Positions 1-8,909 of a stretch of 64,000 bases of DNA are shown one piece after another. A model generated the notes under the pieces. The model ran no database searches and had not been told where the DNA came from. It was given only the letters and a program-made list of their open reading frames with translations. How positions within the stretch are numbered: position 1 is the stretch's first letter; each line of letters opens with the position of its first letter. The translations under genes were made by a program, and so were the position numbers. Origin of the DNA: RGIG8748 sp045606045 (GTDB lineage Bacteria > Bacillota > Clostridia > UMGS1810); assembly GCA_045606045.1 (NCBI GenBank), contig JAZURE010000032.1:26712-90711 (forward strand), read 5' to 3'.

Positions 1-695
1 TTGGCATAAGCGGTCTTAGTGTCCTTGTAGACAGTCTTAGCGCCATAAAATATGCCAAGGTTACACCGATAAAAGACGAAAGAGGAATCATAACAGACTT
101 TAAGTGTGAGGGCGAATTCCCCAAATACGGAAATGACGATAACCGCGTGGATGAGATTGCAAAATGGGTAACAGAATTTTTCTATACCGAGCTTTGCAAA
201 ACACCCACATACAGAAATGCTATCCACACATTATCCATACTCACTATTACATCAAATGTAGTTTATGGCAAAAAGACAGGCGCTACTCCCGATGGCAGAA
301 AGAAAGGCGAGCCTTTCGCTCCCGGTGCAAACCCCATGCACGGACGTGACTGCGAGGGTGCACTTGCATCACTTAATTCCGTTGCCAAGATAGATTATGC
401 CTGCTGCAGAGATGGTATTTCCAATACATTCTCCATTACACCTGATTCTCTGGGTGTGGACGATGAAGACAGAACAAAGAAGCTTGTGGCTATCCTTGAC
501 GGTTATTTTGTTCAAAAAGCTCACCATCTTAATGTGAATGTATTAAACAGACAAAAACTCATAGATGCCATGAATGATCCTACACTTTATCCGTCTCTTA
601 CCATACGTGTAAGCGGATATGCTGTAAACTTCAATAAGCTTACAAAGGATAAGCAGTTGGAGGTTATTTCCAGAACATTCCACGAAAAAATGTAG
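1..695 (+). CDS. pflB: Pyruvate formate-lyase, C-terminal part (5' end outside window)
   Basis: Converts pyruvate and CoA to acetyl-CoA and formate in anaerobic fermentation. The reading frame is open from base 3, so the gene starts upstream; only about the last 230 residues are here. The glycyl-radical loop RVSGYAVNF is seen near the C-terminus (about 609-635), with GISGLSVLVDSLSAIKYA at the left edge, typical of PFL. The active-site Cys pair lies upstream and cannot be checked. The activating enzyme follows 11 bp downstream, which supports PFL rather than another glycyl-radical enzyme. Confidence 0.95.
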   Translation, partial: GISGLSVLVDSLSAIKYAKVTPIKDERGIITDFKCEGEFPKYGNDDNRVDEIAKWVTEFFYTELCKTPTYRNAIHTLSILTITSNVVYGKKTGATPDGRKKGEPFAPGANPMHGRDCEGALASLNSVAKIDYACCRDGISNTFSITPDSLGVDDEDRTKKLVAILDGYFVQKAHHLNVNVLNRQKLIDAMNDPTLYPSLTIRVSGYAVNFNKLTKDKQLEVISRTFHEKM

Positions 696-706
696 GGGAG
701 ATATTT

Positions 707-1423
707 ATGACGGGATATGTTCATTCTTTCGAAAGTCTTGCTGCTGTAGACGGCGAGGGCTTAAGGTGTGCTGTTTTTCTTTCGGGTTGTCCCATGAGGT
801 GCGTTTGTTGCCACAATCCTGATACATGGCTTTTAAAAAACGGCATCGAAACCTCACCCGAAGATATGGCTGCCAAAATAGAAAGATACAAACCGTATTT
901 TGGAATTGATGGTGGAGTTACTTTCAGCGGGGGAGAGCCATTGTGTCAGGCGGAGTTTATAAACGAAACCTCAGAGATACTTAGGTGTAAGGGCATAACC
1001 TACGCTGTAGATACTTCCGGCTCAGTCGAGCTTACTTCTCCTGTGAAGACTGCACTGGAAAATGCAAAATTTGTCATTCTTGATTTGAAATTTTGGGACG
1101 AGGATTCGTATGTTAAATATACCGCACATTCTATGAAAAACACTCTCCTTACTCTTGACTACCTCGAAAGTATAGGCAAGAGGGTGTGGATACGTACAGT
1201 AATTATCCCCGGAATAAATGACACCAAAGAACATATGGATAAATATCTTATTCATTTAAGAGATAAGACTTGTGTAGAAAAATACGAGCTTTTGGCGTTT
1301 CATACAATGGGATTTTTCAAATATGACAAATTAAGCATACAAAATCCGCTTGAAAACACCGAGCCGCTATCTCAAAACATCAGAAATGAATTGCAGAAAT
1401 ACATAAATGATGTTTTCTTGTAA
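707..1423 (+). CDS. pflA: Pyruvate formate-lyase activating enzyme (radical SAM)
   Basis: Installs the glycyl radical on PFL using S-adenosylmethionine and a 4Fe-4S cluster. The cluster motif Cx3Cx2C is at residues 28-35 (CPMRCVCC) and the SAM-binding GG motif is FSGGEP. At 238 aa it has the normal length. It follows pflB closely and the two are probably cotranscribed. The ATG has a GGGGAG ribosome site 7 bp upstream. Confidence 0.95.
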   Translation: MTGYVHSFESLAAVDGEGLRCAVFLSGCPMRCVCCHNPDTWLLKNGIETSPEDMAAKIERYKPYFGIDGGVTFSGGEPLCQAEFINETSEILRCKGITYAVDTSGSVELTSPVKTALENAKFVILDLKFWDEDSYVKYTAHSMKNTLLTLDYLESIGKRVWIRTVIIPGINDTKEHMDKYLIHLRDKTCVEKYELLAFHTMGFFKYDKLSIQNPLENTEPLSQNIRNELQKYINDVFL

Positions 1424-1440
1424 AAATATTTCTAAAATTA

Positions 1441-1469
1441 TTGACTTTACAAAAAAATTTTGTTACTAT
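1441..1469 (+). promoter_or_regulatory. Sigma-A-type promoter for the HPr gene
   Basis: TTGACT (1441-1446), 17-bp spacer, TACTAT (1464-1469), about 40 bp before the HPr start codon. It lies in the gap after pflA, so HPr probably starts its own transcript. Confidence 0.65.
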
Positions 1470-1510
1470 TAAGGAAATAGTTCAATTTTAGGTTATATAG
1501 GAGCGAAATT

Positions 1511-1780
1511 ATGATTACCAGAGAAGTTACCGTACTTAACGAAGTGGGTCTTCATGCAAGACCTGCCACATTCTTTATACAAAAAGCAAATGAATTTAAA
1601 TCTTTCATTACCGTTGCCAAGGATGAACGCAAGGTAAATGCAAAGAGCCTTCTTGGAGTTCTCTCTCTGGGAATTATCAAAGGCACCAAGATTATAATTA
1701 CTGCGGACGGTACTGATGAAAGCGAAGCTATTGATGAACTGGAAGCTCTTATTATGTCGAATTTTGCAGATATAGAATAG
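1511..1780 (+). CDS. ptsH: Phosphocarrier protein HPr
   Basis: General phosphocarrier of the sugar phosphotransferase system. His15, the site phosphorylated by enzyme I, is in GLHARPA. Ser46, the site of HPr kinase in Firmicutes, is in KSLLGVLSLG. His15 argues against the regulator-only paralogue Crh. Length is 89 aa. The gene stands alone, between its own promoter and a hairpin, without ptsI nearby. Confidence 0.93.
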   Translation: MITREVTVLNEVGLHARPATFFIQKANEFKSFITVAKDERKVNAKSLLGVLSLGIIKGTKIIITADGTDESEAIDELEALIMSNFADIE

Positions 1781-1792
1781 TATTGTTACATA

Positions 1793-1818
1793 GCCTCCGC
1801 ATGAATATGTGGGGGCTA
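1793..1818 (+). terminator. Likely Rho-independent terminator after ptsH
   Basis: Imperfect 10-bp stem (AGCCTCCGCA / TGTGGGGGCT, with G-T pairs) followed by an AT-rich stretch, just after the HPr stop. Confidence 0.55.
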
Positions 1819-1843
1819 TATTATATTTGTATATAGGTGATAT

Positions 1844-3709
1844 ATGAATAGCGAAATCAACGAAAAATTAAAAACTCTTCCCGACAAAAGCGGAGTATAT
1901 ATTATGAAATCCGCCTCGGGCGAGATAATATATGTAGGCAAGGCAAAAAATTTAAAAAACAGAGTTCGCTCGTATTTTAAATCGTATAATCATCCGCCAA
2001 AGGTCAGCTCGATGATTGCAAATGTAGATAGTTTTGAGTATATTATGACCGACAGCGAGCTTGAGGCTCTTGTACTTGAAAACAATCTTATAAAAGAGAA
2101 TATGCCAAAGTACAATATTCTTTTAAAGGACGATAAAACATATCCTTTTTTAAAGATTACGGTAAAGGAATTATATCCCAGAATTTTTCTTACAAGAAAG
2201 ATTACAAAAGACGGCGCTTTATATTTCGGACCATATCAGAATTCTGCAGACCTCAAGCAGCTTATTGCTCTTGTTAAGGAAATCTTTTGTTTAAGACATT
2301 GTTCTACCGAATTTTTGGAGGGTTTTAGTCCAAAAAGACCATGTCTCTATTATCAGCTCGGACAGTGCAAGGGTGTATGCAGTGCAAATATAACACCGCA
2401 GGAATACGGTGTGTTAATTGATAAAGCCATAGATTTTATAAATGGAAACACATCTGAAGCAGAAGAGACACTTAGTATGCAGATGAAAAACGCTGCAGAT
2501 GAACTTGACTTTGAAAAGGCTGCACTTTGCCGTGACAAGCTAAATGCAATAAATTCATTAAGACAAAAACAAAAAATTACCAATCCCAAAGGGGACGACA
2601 CAGATGCTATAGCTATTTATAATGCAAACGGTACCTCGTGTATACAGGTGTTTTTTATACGAAACGGCAATATCATTGGTAAGGAGCACTATTTTGTTTT
2701 GGATACCGACGGAATTTTTGAAAGTGAAATACTTTCAGAGTTTTTGAGGGATTATTATTCGGATTCTACCTTTATCCCGGGAAAGCTTCTTGTTCAATAT
2801 GAGGTTGAAGATGCCGAAATCCTTGAAAAATTCATTTCTGACAAAGCCGGAAAATCTGTTAAAATAAAGACACCTAAGATAGGCGCAAATGCAGCTCTTA
2901 TGAGAATGATAGCCGCCAATGCCAAAAAGGACCATAGTGAGCGAGAGCTAAAAATCATGCGTGACATTTCATTTAAGAACACCGCACTTACAGAGCTTAC
3001 TGAGCTTATGGGACTTGAAAAGCCACCGATGTACATCGAAGCGTACGATGTTTCAAATTTAGGGCCGTCCACTTCTGTAGCATCCATGGTAGTATATAAA
3101 AACGGCAGACCCTGTACAAAAAAATATAAGAATTTCCGTATGAAGACTGTATCGGGACAGGATGACTATGCTTCAATGAAAGAGGCGATAACACGGCGAC
3201 TTACCCGTGCCAAATCCGAAATGCTGCTTATAGAAGAAGGAAAACTTGAAGAATCAGATGCATCATTTTTACCGCTGCCTGATATCATACTGGCAGACGG
3301 AGGTGAGGGGCACCGCAATGTAGCACTTGAGGCAGTCGGGGACTTCGATATACCTGTTTTTGGAATAGTAAAGGACTCCAATCATCAGACAAGGGCGATT
3401 GTTGGCGAAAGCGGAGAAATACGCCCCGATAAAAAATCAAATGCTTTTATGCTCATAAAAAATATTCAGGATGAGATGCACAGAAGAGCAGTGGGATATC
3501 TTAATAATCTCCAGAAGAAAAAGGTTGTTGCAAGCGAACTTGATTTAATACAGGGAATCGGAGCGAAGCGAAAAAAACTCCTGCTTTCCAAATTCAAATC
3601 AATGCGTAATATACGAAATGCTTCTATAGATGAATTAAAAGCAGTAGACGGTATAGATGCTAAAACCGCAGAGAATATTTATATGTTTTTCAGAGAAAAT
3701 AAGAATTAA
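1844..3709 (+). CDS. uvrC: Excinuclease ABC subunit C
   Basis: Makes the dual incisions in nucleotide-excision repair with UvrAB. Domains in order: N-terminal GIY-YIG nuclease (SGVYIMK..GEIIYVGKAKNL, residues about 14-40), a Cys-containing linker, a UvrB-interacting UVR motif (ELDFEKAALCRDKLNAI, about 220), the RNase H-like C-terminal nuclease (YDVSNLGPS..., about 395) and terminal helix-hairpin-helix motifs (IQGIGAKRKKLLL...VDGIDAKTAENI). 621 aa, full length. Confidence 0.96.
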   Translation: MNSEINEKLKTLPDKSGVYIMKSASGEIIYVGKAKNLKNRVRSYFKSYNHPPKVSSMIANVDSFEYIMTDSELEALVLENNLIKENMPKYNILLKDDKTYPFLKITVKELYPRIFLTRKITKDGALYFGPYQNSADLKQLIALVKEIFCLRHCSTEFLEGFSPKRPCLYYQLGQCKGVCSANITPQEYGVLIDKAIDFINGNTSEAEETLSMQMKNAADELDFEKAALCRDKLNAINSLRQKQKITNPKGDDTDAIAIYNANGTSCIQVFFIRNGNIIGKEHYFVLDTDGIFESEILSEFLRDYYSDSTFIPGKLLVQYEVEDAEILEKFISDKAGKSVKIKTPKIGANAALMRMIAANAKKDHSERELKIMRDISFKNTALTELTELMGLEKPPMYIEAYDVSNLGPSTSVASMVVYKNGRPCTKKYKNFRMKTVSGQDDYASMKEAITRRLTRAKSEMLLIEEGKLEESDASFLPLPDIILADGGEGHRNVALEAVGDFDIPVFGIVKDSNHQTRAIVGESGEIRPDKKSNAFMLIKNIQDEMHRRAVGYLNNLQKKKVVASELDLIQGIGAKRKKLLLSKFKSMRNIRNASIDELKAVDGIDAKTAENIYMFFRENKN

Positions 3710-3730
3710 ACCTATTGTGGAGGGATTTGT

Positions 3731-4333
3731 ATGGAACTCAATGCTGTAAACAAAATCGGATATGGTCTGTATATACTTACAACCAACGCAGACGGAGTGG
3801 ACAACGGCTGTATAATCAACAGCGTTTGTCAGGTGGCTTTAAATCCTGACAGAATCATCGTTTCCGTAAATGCTTCGGGATACACCTGCGAGCTTATAAA
3901 GAAGTCGCAGAAATTCAATTTATCAATACTCAGTGAGGAAACACCTTTTTATGTTTTTGAGCACTTCGGTTTTGTATCGGGCAGAGAAAAGGATAAGTTT
4001 GAAAAAAATGACAATCTTTTCAGAAGTAAAAACGGAATATATGTAGTGCCTAAATATGCCAATTCATATCTTAGTGCAGAGGTTACGGATATTATCGATA
4101 TGGGTACACATATACTTTTTGTTGCCACGGTAACAGAACAGCAGATACTCGATGACACTGCATCAATTACCTACGATTATTACCACAAAAACACCAAACC
4201 TAAACCGCAGGATACAAAGAAAACGGGTTACAGATGTGAAATATGCGGTTATATTTATGAGGGTGATGATATTCCCGGAGATTTTATTTGCCCCATATGT
4301 AAGCACGGTGTAAGTGATTTTACAAAGATATAA
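3731..4333 (+). CDS. Flavin reductase-like domain fused to rubredoxin
   Basis: About 150 residues of FMN-binding flavin reductase fold (NGCIINSVCQVALNPDRIIVS is typical of the family) followed by a C-terminal rubredoxin with two CxxC knuckles (CEICGY and CPICKHG). Fusions of this type occur in anaerobes and pass electrons to oxygen- or NO-reducing flavoproteins; that role is inferred, not seen. It starts 21 bp after uvrC with AGGGA as ribosome site and ends in a strong hairpin. Confidence 0.85.
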   Translation: MELNAVNKIGYGLYILTTNADGVDNGCIINSVCQVALNPDRIIVSVNASGYTCELIKKSQKFNLSILSEETPFYVFEHFGFVSGREKDKFEKNDNLFRSKNGIYVVPKYANSYLSAEVTDIIDMGTHILFVATVTEQQILDDTASITYDYYHKNTKPKPQDTKKTGYRCEICGYIYEGDDIPGDFICPICKHGVSDFTKI

Positions 4334-4339
4334 TTGATA

Positions 4340-4370
4340 AGGTGATGTGAAAGCATATTTCACATCACCT
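4340..4370 (+). terminator. Strong hairpin terminator
   Basis: Perfect 13-bp stem (AGGTGATGTGAAA / TTTCACATCACCT) with a 5-nt loop, followed by CCGTATTTT. It separates the rubredoxin fusion from the next promoter. Confidence 0.7.
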
Positions 4371-4407
4371 CCGTATTTTACAAAAATGTTAATATTTCCC
4401 GTAACAC

Positions 4408-4436
4408 TTGAAAAAATATATGGGATATTGTATAAT
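4408..4436 (+). promoter_or_regulatory. Sigma-A-type promoter
   Basis: TTGAAA (4408-4413), 17-bp spacer, consensus TATAAT (4431-4436). It lies about 30 bp before the inferred TTG start of the DUF5685-like gene. Confidence 0.75.
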
Positions 4437-4466
4437 AACACATTATGTTTAAATGAGGTTTTTTTA

Positions 4467-5312
4467 TTGTTCGGATATGTAAATGTTTATAAGGACGAGC
4501 TTAAATTTAAAGATTACAACATATACAAAGCCTATTATTGCGGTTTGTGCAAAGCACTTGGCAGAAGACATAATCAGATTTGCAGACTTGCACTGAATTA
4601 TGACTTCACTTTTCTTGCACTCATTTGTGACTCTCTTAAAGAAGAAAAAGCTGTCTTTAAGGCAGAGGGATGTCTGAAAAGAGCAGGAAAAAGACCTGTG
4701 GTGATGCAATCCTACGGACTTGATTTTGTGGCGGATATGAATATATGGTTTACATATCTTAAGCTAAAAGACGATATATCCGACAACAAATCTCCAAAAG
4801 CTTTATTTGCAATTTTGCCCTTTGTTTTAAGGGCACGGAGAATAAAGAAGCTATATCCTGAGCTTTGCGGGAAATCTCAAATCCATCTCAAAAGATTATC
4901 ATTTTTGGAAAAGTCAAAGTGTGATGCCATAGACAAAGCCGCCCACGAGTTTGCCTCTGTACTTGAGGCTATGTTTGAAGAGGCAGACCACAGCCTCAAA
5001 GAAACAGGATATGCTCTTGGCAGGCTTATCTACATTGCAGATGCCTGCGATGATATGACAGATGATTATAAAAAGGGTACTTACAATCCGCTTTGTCTTC
5101 AGTATGATTTTGACGGTAAGTACAGCCAAAATCTTAAAGCTGACATCAGCACACTTTTGTATAATTCGCTTTCTGCCTTTGCAGATGAATACGAAAAACT
5201 TTTTGTAAAAAAGAATAAAGTTTTGCTCGACAACATAATTTATATGGGCATAAGAGCAAGATGTGATTTTATAATAAACGAAAGGATAATATGCGATGAA
5301 AGATCCGTATAA
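4467..5312 (+). CDS. DUF5685-type protein of unknown function
   Basis: 281 aa. The N-terminus LFGYVNVYKDELKFKDYNIY followed by YCGLCKALG is characteristic of this clostridial family, which is why I place the start at the TTG at 4467, preceded by GAGG. The longer frame back to 4347 would run through the promoter. Conserved Cys pair YCGLC near residue 27 and scattered acidic residues suggest a metal site, but no function is established. It overlaps the DnaJ-type gene by 17 bp, so the two are likely translated together. Confidence 0.7.
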   Translation: MFGYVNVYKDELKFKDYNIYKAYYCGLCKALGRRHNQICRLALNYDFTFLALICDSLKEEKAVFKAEGCLKRAGKRPVVMQSYGLDFVADMNIWFTYLKLKDDISDNKSPKALFAILPFVLRARRIKKLYPELCGKSQIHLKRLSFLEKSKCDAIDKAAHEFASVLEAMFEEADHSLKETGYALGRLIYIADACDDMTDDYKKGTYNPLCLQYDFDGKYSQNLKADISTLLYNSLSAFADEYEKLFVKKNKVLLDNIIYMGIRARCDFIINERIICDERSV

Positions 5313-5886
5313 AATTCTTGGTGTAAACCATAACGCAACCGAAGAACAAATAAAAGATGCTTATAAGGAACTGGTAAAAAAGTATCACCCCGATAAGTAT
5401 GTTGACAATCCGCTTGCGGATTTGGCTTCGGAAAAAATGCAGGAAATCAATTGGGCTTACAATGAGCTTACAAAAAGCAAATCTTCATACCAGAATTCAG
5501 GTCAAAGCGATAGATTTGCAAATTTTAATCAGGTGCGTACACTCATAAACCAGAACCGCATCAATGAGGCACAGAACGCACTAAATGCCATGGCAGTACG
5601 AAATGCCGAATGGCACTACCTTATGGGTATTGTTATGCAGCGAAAGGGATGGCATGATATGGCATATCAGCACTTTAATTCCGCCTGCTCTGCAGACCCT
5701 TATAACGAAGAGTATGCTTCTGCCAAGGCAAACATGGATGCCCGCCGTGCAAGCTATATGAACACAGGGTATTCACAGGGGTATCCTCAGGGCGGAAGTT
5801 GCAACACCTGCGATATGTGTCAAAGTCTTATTTGCGCTGATTGCTGTTGCGAATGTCTTGGAGGAGACCTTATATCATGCTGCTGA
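5296..5886 (+). CDS. DnaJ-domain protein with Cys-rich tail
   Basis: J-domain at residues 1-65, with the HPD motif in KYHPDKY needed to stimulate Hsp70 ATPase. Next is a helical TPR-like segment (about 75-150), then a tail with about ten cysteines (CNTCDMCQSLICADCCCECL). It lacks the G/F region and zinc fingers of true DnaJ, so it is a specialised co-chaperone. Paired with the DUF5685-type gene by overlap; a joint function is inferred. Confidence 0.8.
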   Translation: MKDPYKILGVNHNATEEQIKDAYKELVKKYHPDKYVDNPLADLASEKMQEINWAYNELTKSKSSYQNSGQSDRFANFNQVRTLINQNRINEAQNALNAMAVRNAEWHYLMGIVMQRKGWHDMAYQHFNSACSADPYNEEYASAKANMDARRASYMNTGYSQGYPQGGSCNTCDMCQSLICADCCCECLGGDLISCC

Positions 5887-5899
5887 GAGGTGAGATATA

Positions 5900-6394
5900 G
5901 TGCAAAAAAAGATTGCTTACGGAGGGATTGCATCTGCACTTTGCATAATTCTTCTTGCAATGTCTTCGTATCTGCCTACACTTAAGGCTGCCACGCTCTT
6001 TTCGGCATCCGTAATCCCTTATGTAGTATGCAAATTTCTAAATATAAAAAGCGCATTTCTTATGTACGGTGCAACTGCAATTCTGGCATTTCTCATATGT
6101 CAGTCAGGCTCGCCCGAGGTTGCCTTTTCCTTTGGTATTTGTTTTGGAAATTATCCGGTTTTTGCGGCAATGCTTGAAAGGAAGAACTTGATTTTTAAAC
6201 TTATATCAAAAATGCTGCTTTATACCCTTTATTTTATTGCGGTATATCTTGTTTTTACAAAGCTTCTGCTTTTACCGCTACCGTGGTCTCCCTTTATACT
6301 GTTCGCTTTGGGAATCTTTGTATTTGCTATATATGATTACCTCATACAAAGGACAGGGGAATACCTTTTGTATATTTTAAAAAGAAGTAGGTAA
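5900..6394 (+). CDS. Small integral membrane protein, unknown
   Basis: 164 aa with a GTG start (GAGGTGA upstream). About five hydrophobic helices can be seen; the N-terminus (YGGIASALCIILLAMSSYLP) recalls small ECF-type or ribosome-associated membrane proteins, but this is not enough to assign a function. It closes the DUF5685-DnaJ operon. Confidence 0.65.
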   Translation: MQKKIAYGGIASALCIILLAMSSYLPTLKAATLFSASVIPYVVCKFLNIKSAFLMYGATAILAFLICQSGSPEVAFSFGICFGNYPVFAAMLERKNLIFKLISKMLLYTLYFIAVYLVFTKLLLLPLPWSPFILFALGIFVFAIYDYLIQRTGEYLLYILKRSR

Positions 6395-6397
6395 GGC

Positions 6398-6426
6398 TTG
6401 AATTTTTATTAAATATATATTATACT
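6398..6426 (+). promoter_or_regulatory. Promoter for tyrS
   Basis: TTGAAT (6398-6403), 17-bp spacer, TATACT (6421-6426). The transcript leader would be only about 20-25 nt, too short for a T-box. Confidence 0.65.
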
Positions 6427-6454
6427 ATCAATACTAATTTACGGAGGAATACAA

Positions 6455-7672
6455 ATGAGCGTATATGATACACTTAAAGAACGCGGACTTATAGCACAGG
6501 TTACGCACGAAGAAGAAATCAGAAATTTACTGGAAAACGAAAAGGTCACTTTCTATATAGGCTTTGACCCCACGGCAGACAGTCTTCATGTAGGACACTT
6601 TTTGCAGATGGTTGTAATGAAGCATATGCAGGATGCAGGCCACAGACCTATTGCTCTTGTAGGAGGCGGTACAGGTCATGTAGGCGACCCCTCAGGCAGA
6701 ACGGATATGCGTTCCATGATGACTACCGAAACCATCAATTATAACTGCGAAAGATTTAAAGAACAGCTTAGCCGTGTGATTGATTTTTCGGACGATAAGG
6801 CTATTATGGTAAACAATGCCGACTGGCTTTTAGAGCTTAACTACATTGAATTTTTAAGAGACATCGGTGCTCATTTTTCTGTTAACAGAATGCTTACAGC
6901 AGAGTGCTTCAAGCAAAGACTTGAAAAAGGCTTGTCCTTCCTTGAATTTAACTATATGCTTATGCAGAGCTATGACTTTCTTATGCTCTACAGAAAGTAC
7001 GGATGTAAGATAGAGCTTGGCGGTGATGATCAGTGGTCGAACATTCTTGGAGGTATAGAGCTTTGCCGTAAGAAAGACCAGGCGCAGACCTATGGTATGA
7101 CCTTTACTCTCCTCACAAACAGCGAAGGCAAAAAGATGGGTAAAACTCAGAGTGGTGCGCTCTGGCTTGACCCTAATAAGACATCCCCGTATGATTTCTA
7201 TCAGTACTGGGTTAATGTTGACGATGCCGATGTTATTAAGTGCCTAAAGCTTCTTACATTCCTGCCTTTGGAGGAGATAGAGGTAATGTCTCAGTACAAG
7301 GATTCGGAAATAAATAAGGCTAAGAGAGTGCTTGCATATGAGGTTACAAAGCTTGTTCACGGTGAGGAAGAAGCTGAGAAGGCTCAAAAGGCTGCCATGG
7401 CACTTTTTGGCGGCGGAAATGATGACAGCAGCATGCCAACAACTGAAATTACCGAAGCTGACCTTGGCAAAACCATCCTTGATATCATGCTTATTGCAGG
7501 TCTCATTCCATCCAAGGGTGAGGGCAGACGCCTTGTTCAGCAGGGCGGTGTAAGCATCGATTCCGACAAGGTTACTGATTTTAATCTTGTTATAGACAAA
7601 GCTATGTTTAATGACGGAAAAATAATAATCAAAAAGGGTAAAAAAGTTTTCCACAAATTTGTTTTGAAATAA
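6455..7672 (+). CDS. tyrS: Tyrosyl-tRNA synthetase
   Basis: Charges tRNA-Tyr. Class I motifs: the HIGH equivalent HVGH (in DSLHVGHF, about residue 46) and KMGKTQ as the KMSKS equivalent (about 229). A C-terminal S4 RNA-binding domain is present (GEGRRLVQQGGVSID...). 405 aa, typical for the Firmicutes TyrS. It has its own promoter and a terminator immediately after it. It is the last host gene before the prophage. Confidence 0.96.
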   Translation: MSVYDTLKERGLIAQVTHEEEIRNLLENEKVTFYIGFDPTADSLHVGHFLQMVVMKHMQDAGHRPIALVGGGTGHVGDPSGRTDMRSMMTTETINYNCERFKEQLSRVIDFSDDKAIMVNNADWLLELNYIEFLRDIGAHFSVNRMLTAECFKQRLEKGLSFLEFNYMLMQSYDFLMLYRKYGCKIELGGDDQWSNILGGIELCRKKDQAQTYGMTFTLLTNSEGKKMGKTQSGALWLDPNKTSPYDFYQYWVNVDDADVIKCLKLLTFLPLEEIEVMSQYKDSEINKAKRVLAYEVTKLVHGEEEAEKAQKAAMALFGGGNDDSSMPTTEITEADLGKTILDIMLIAGLIPSKGEGRRLVQQGGVSIDSDKVTDFNLVIDKAMFNDGKIIIKKGKKVFHKFVLK

Positions 7673-7680
7673 AATTTCTG

Positions 7681-7708
7681 CGGAGTATCCATTCGGATGC
7701 TCCGTTTT
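7681..7708 (+). terminator. Terminator of tyrS
   Basis: Ten-pair stem CGGAGTATCC / GGATGCTCCG with a 4-nt loop, then TTTT. Confidence 0.8.
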
Positions 7709-7735
7709 GATTATTTACAGGTAATTTTTGGCTTA

Positions 7736-7751
7736 AGATACAAGTATTTTA
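7736..7751. repeat. Left prophage boundary repeat (attL candidate)
   Basis: AGATACAAGTATTTTA, identical to 40597-40612. It lies 27 bp beyond the tyrS terminator and 55 bp before the end of the transposase gene. Confidence 0.8.
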
Positions 7752-7771
7752 TGAAAAGTCAAGGGGTAAAT

Positions 7772-7793
7772 GCGAAAAAGTGCAAAAAATTTT
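7772..7793. repeat. Left copy of a 22-bp perfect inverted repeat
   Basis: GCGAAAAAGTGCAAAAAATT plus two T; the exact reverse complement is at 9569-9590. The two copies enclose the transposase operon. They could be the ends of an IS30-type unit or binding sites of its transposase. Confidence 0.75.
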
Positions 7794-7806
7794 TTAATTA
7801 GCATTT

Positions 7807-8847
7807 TTAGGCGGATAAAACGCTGTTTATACAAGCCTCGTATATCTCGGCAGAGCTATAATAGTTAAATATCCCTCTCGGGTAGTTATTTATCCACTTT
7901 TCGAGCTTGCGGGTGTCTGCGGGAGTAACTTTCTCAAAGCTAATTCCTTTCGGGTAGTGTCGGCGTATCATTTTATTTTGATTTTCATTTGAGCCGCGCT
8001 CGTATGAGCTGTACGGGTGGCAATAGTATATCTCGGTACGGTTTCCTTTTCGGCGGCAGCTCCGCTCTATGCCGAGGTAGTCGGAAAACTCGGAGCCGTT
8101 GTCTATTGTTATAGTTTGAAATACCTTTGAGAAATTCGCGCCGTATGCCCGCTCGATACCGTCAAGAGCTTTTATAACGCTTGCGGCTGTGTGGTCTTTC
8201 ATTATGCGGATAATTTCGTAACGGGTGTACCGCTCCGTAAGTACAAGAAAAGTCTTTTTTGTGCCTTTCTTGCCGACTACACAATCCATTTCCCAATGTC
8301 CGAAAGAGCAACGCTCCGCAACCTCTGCGGGGCGTTTTTCTATGCTCTTACCCTGCGGAGCTCTGTTTGGCTTTACTCGAGCGTATTTTTGTTTATCCTT
8401 ATTTTTCTTTACGGGCAAGTCCTTATTTGTTATAGTGAGGAAAATACCGTCCTCGATATATCTATAAAAAGTCGTCTTTGATATGCTCGTATTGAATTGT
8501 AAGCCCTTGCGCTTAATTTCGCCCAGGATAGCCCCAGGAGCGTATTTTTCTACCGATACTTTATACTCAAGGTATGTAGCGTACTCGTGGTCGGTACCTA
8601 TTTTTAAGCCCGCTCCTTTTGCTTTAAGGTTGGCGCGGTATTTTTCCTCCGCAATATCGGGGCTGTAGCGTTCCTCCTCGGTGTAGTCGCTGTTGAGGTG
8701 GGTATAAACGCCCCGCTTTAATTCTCTATATATTGTGCTGATGTGCACGCCGAGCTCGGCGGCCATTTGTGCAGGCTTAACTCCGACTTTCTGCCAAGCC
8801 TCTATTTTTAGTCTATCTGTAAAAGTAAGGTGTTTATACTTGCTCAT
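7807..8847 (-). CDS. IS30-family DDE transposase, candidate phage recombinase
   Basis: 346 aa. N-terminal HTH (residues about 1-50, STIYRELKRG), then an RNase H-type DDE core: first Asp in HWEMDCVVG, second in TIDNGSEF, and Glu in the IS30 signature ERGSNENQNKMIRRHYPKG. It is the only recombinase-like gene in the prophage and sits just inside the left boundary, where a phage integrase is often found. It is the last gene of a leftward operon with three small genes, separated from them by a hairpin terminator and given its own leader. IS30 enzymes normally move a ~1.1-kb element through a circular intermediate; use as a phage integrase is inference. A passenger IS inserted in the prophage is the alternative. 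Confidence 0.88.
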   Translation of the reverse strand: MSKYKHLTFTDRLKIEAWQKVGVKPAQMAAELGVHISTIYRELKRGVYTHLNSDYTEEERYSPDIAEEKYRANLKAKGAGLKIGTDHEYATYLEYKVSVEKYAPGAILGEIKRKGLQFNTSISKTTFYRYIEDGIFLTITNKDLPVKKNKDKQKYARVKPNRAPQGKSIEKRPAEVAERCSFGHWEMDCVVGKKGTKKTFLVLTERYTRYEIIRIMKDHTAASVIKALDGIERAYGANFSKVFQTITIDNGSEFSDYLGIERSCRRKGNRTEIYYCHPYSSYERGSNENQNKMIRRHYPKGISFEKVTPADTRKLEKWINNYPRGIFNYYSSAEIYEACINSVLSA

Positions 8848-8869
8848 AATAAAATCACTCCGTTTTATT
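8843..8869 (-). repeat. 27-bp translation leader shared with the gene at 40111
   Basis: Identical 27 bp to 40108-40134. In both places it carries the ribosome site GGAGTG and the start ATGAG. Inverted AATAAAA / TTTTATT arms flank the ribosome site, so it would sit in a hairpin loop. Confidence 0.75.
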
Positions 8870-8880
8870 AAAATAAAATA

Positions 8881-8902
8881 GAGGGAGCCGTAAAGCTCCC
8901 TC
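8881..8902 (-). terminator. Terminator/attenuator between RHH gene and transposase
   Basis: Stem GAGGGAGC / GCTCCCTC with a 6-nt loop. On the minus strand it is followed by TATTTTATTTT. It should limit readthrough into the transposase, keeping it low. Confidence 0.75.
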
Positions 8903-8909
8903 CTTGATA

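Noticed and set aside
6395..6454. T-box upstream of tyrS
   Set aside because: Leader is about 25 nt; no room for the structure.
7709..7760. tRNA gene as prophage attachment site
   Set aside because: No tRNA cloverleaf at either boundary; the repeat is plain AT-rich intergenic sequence.
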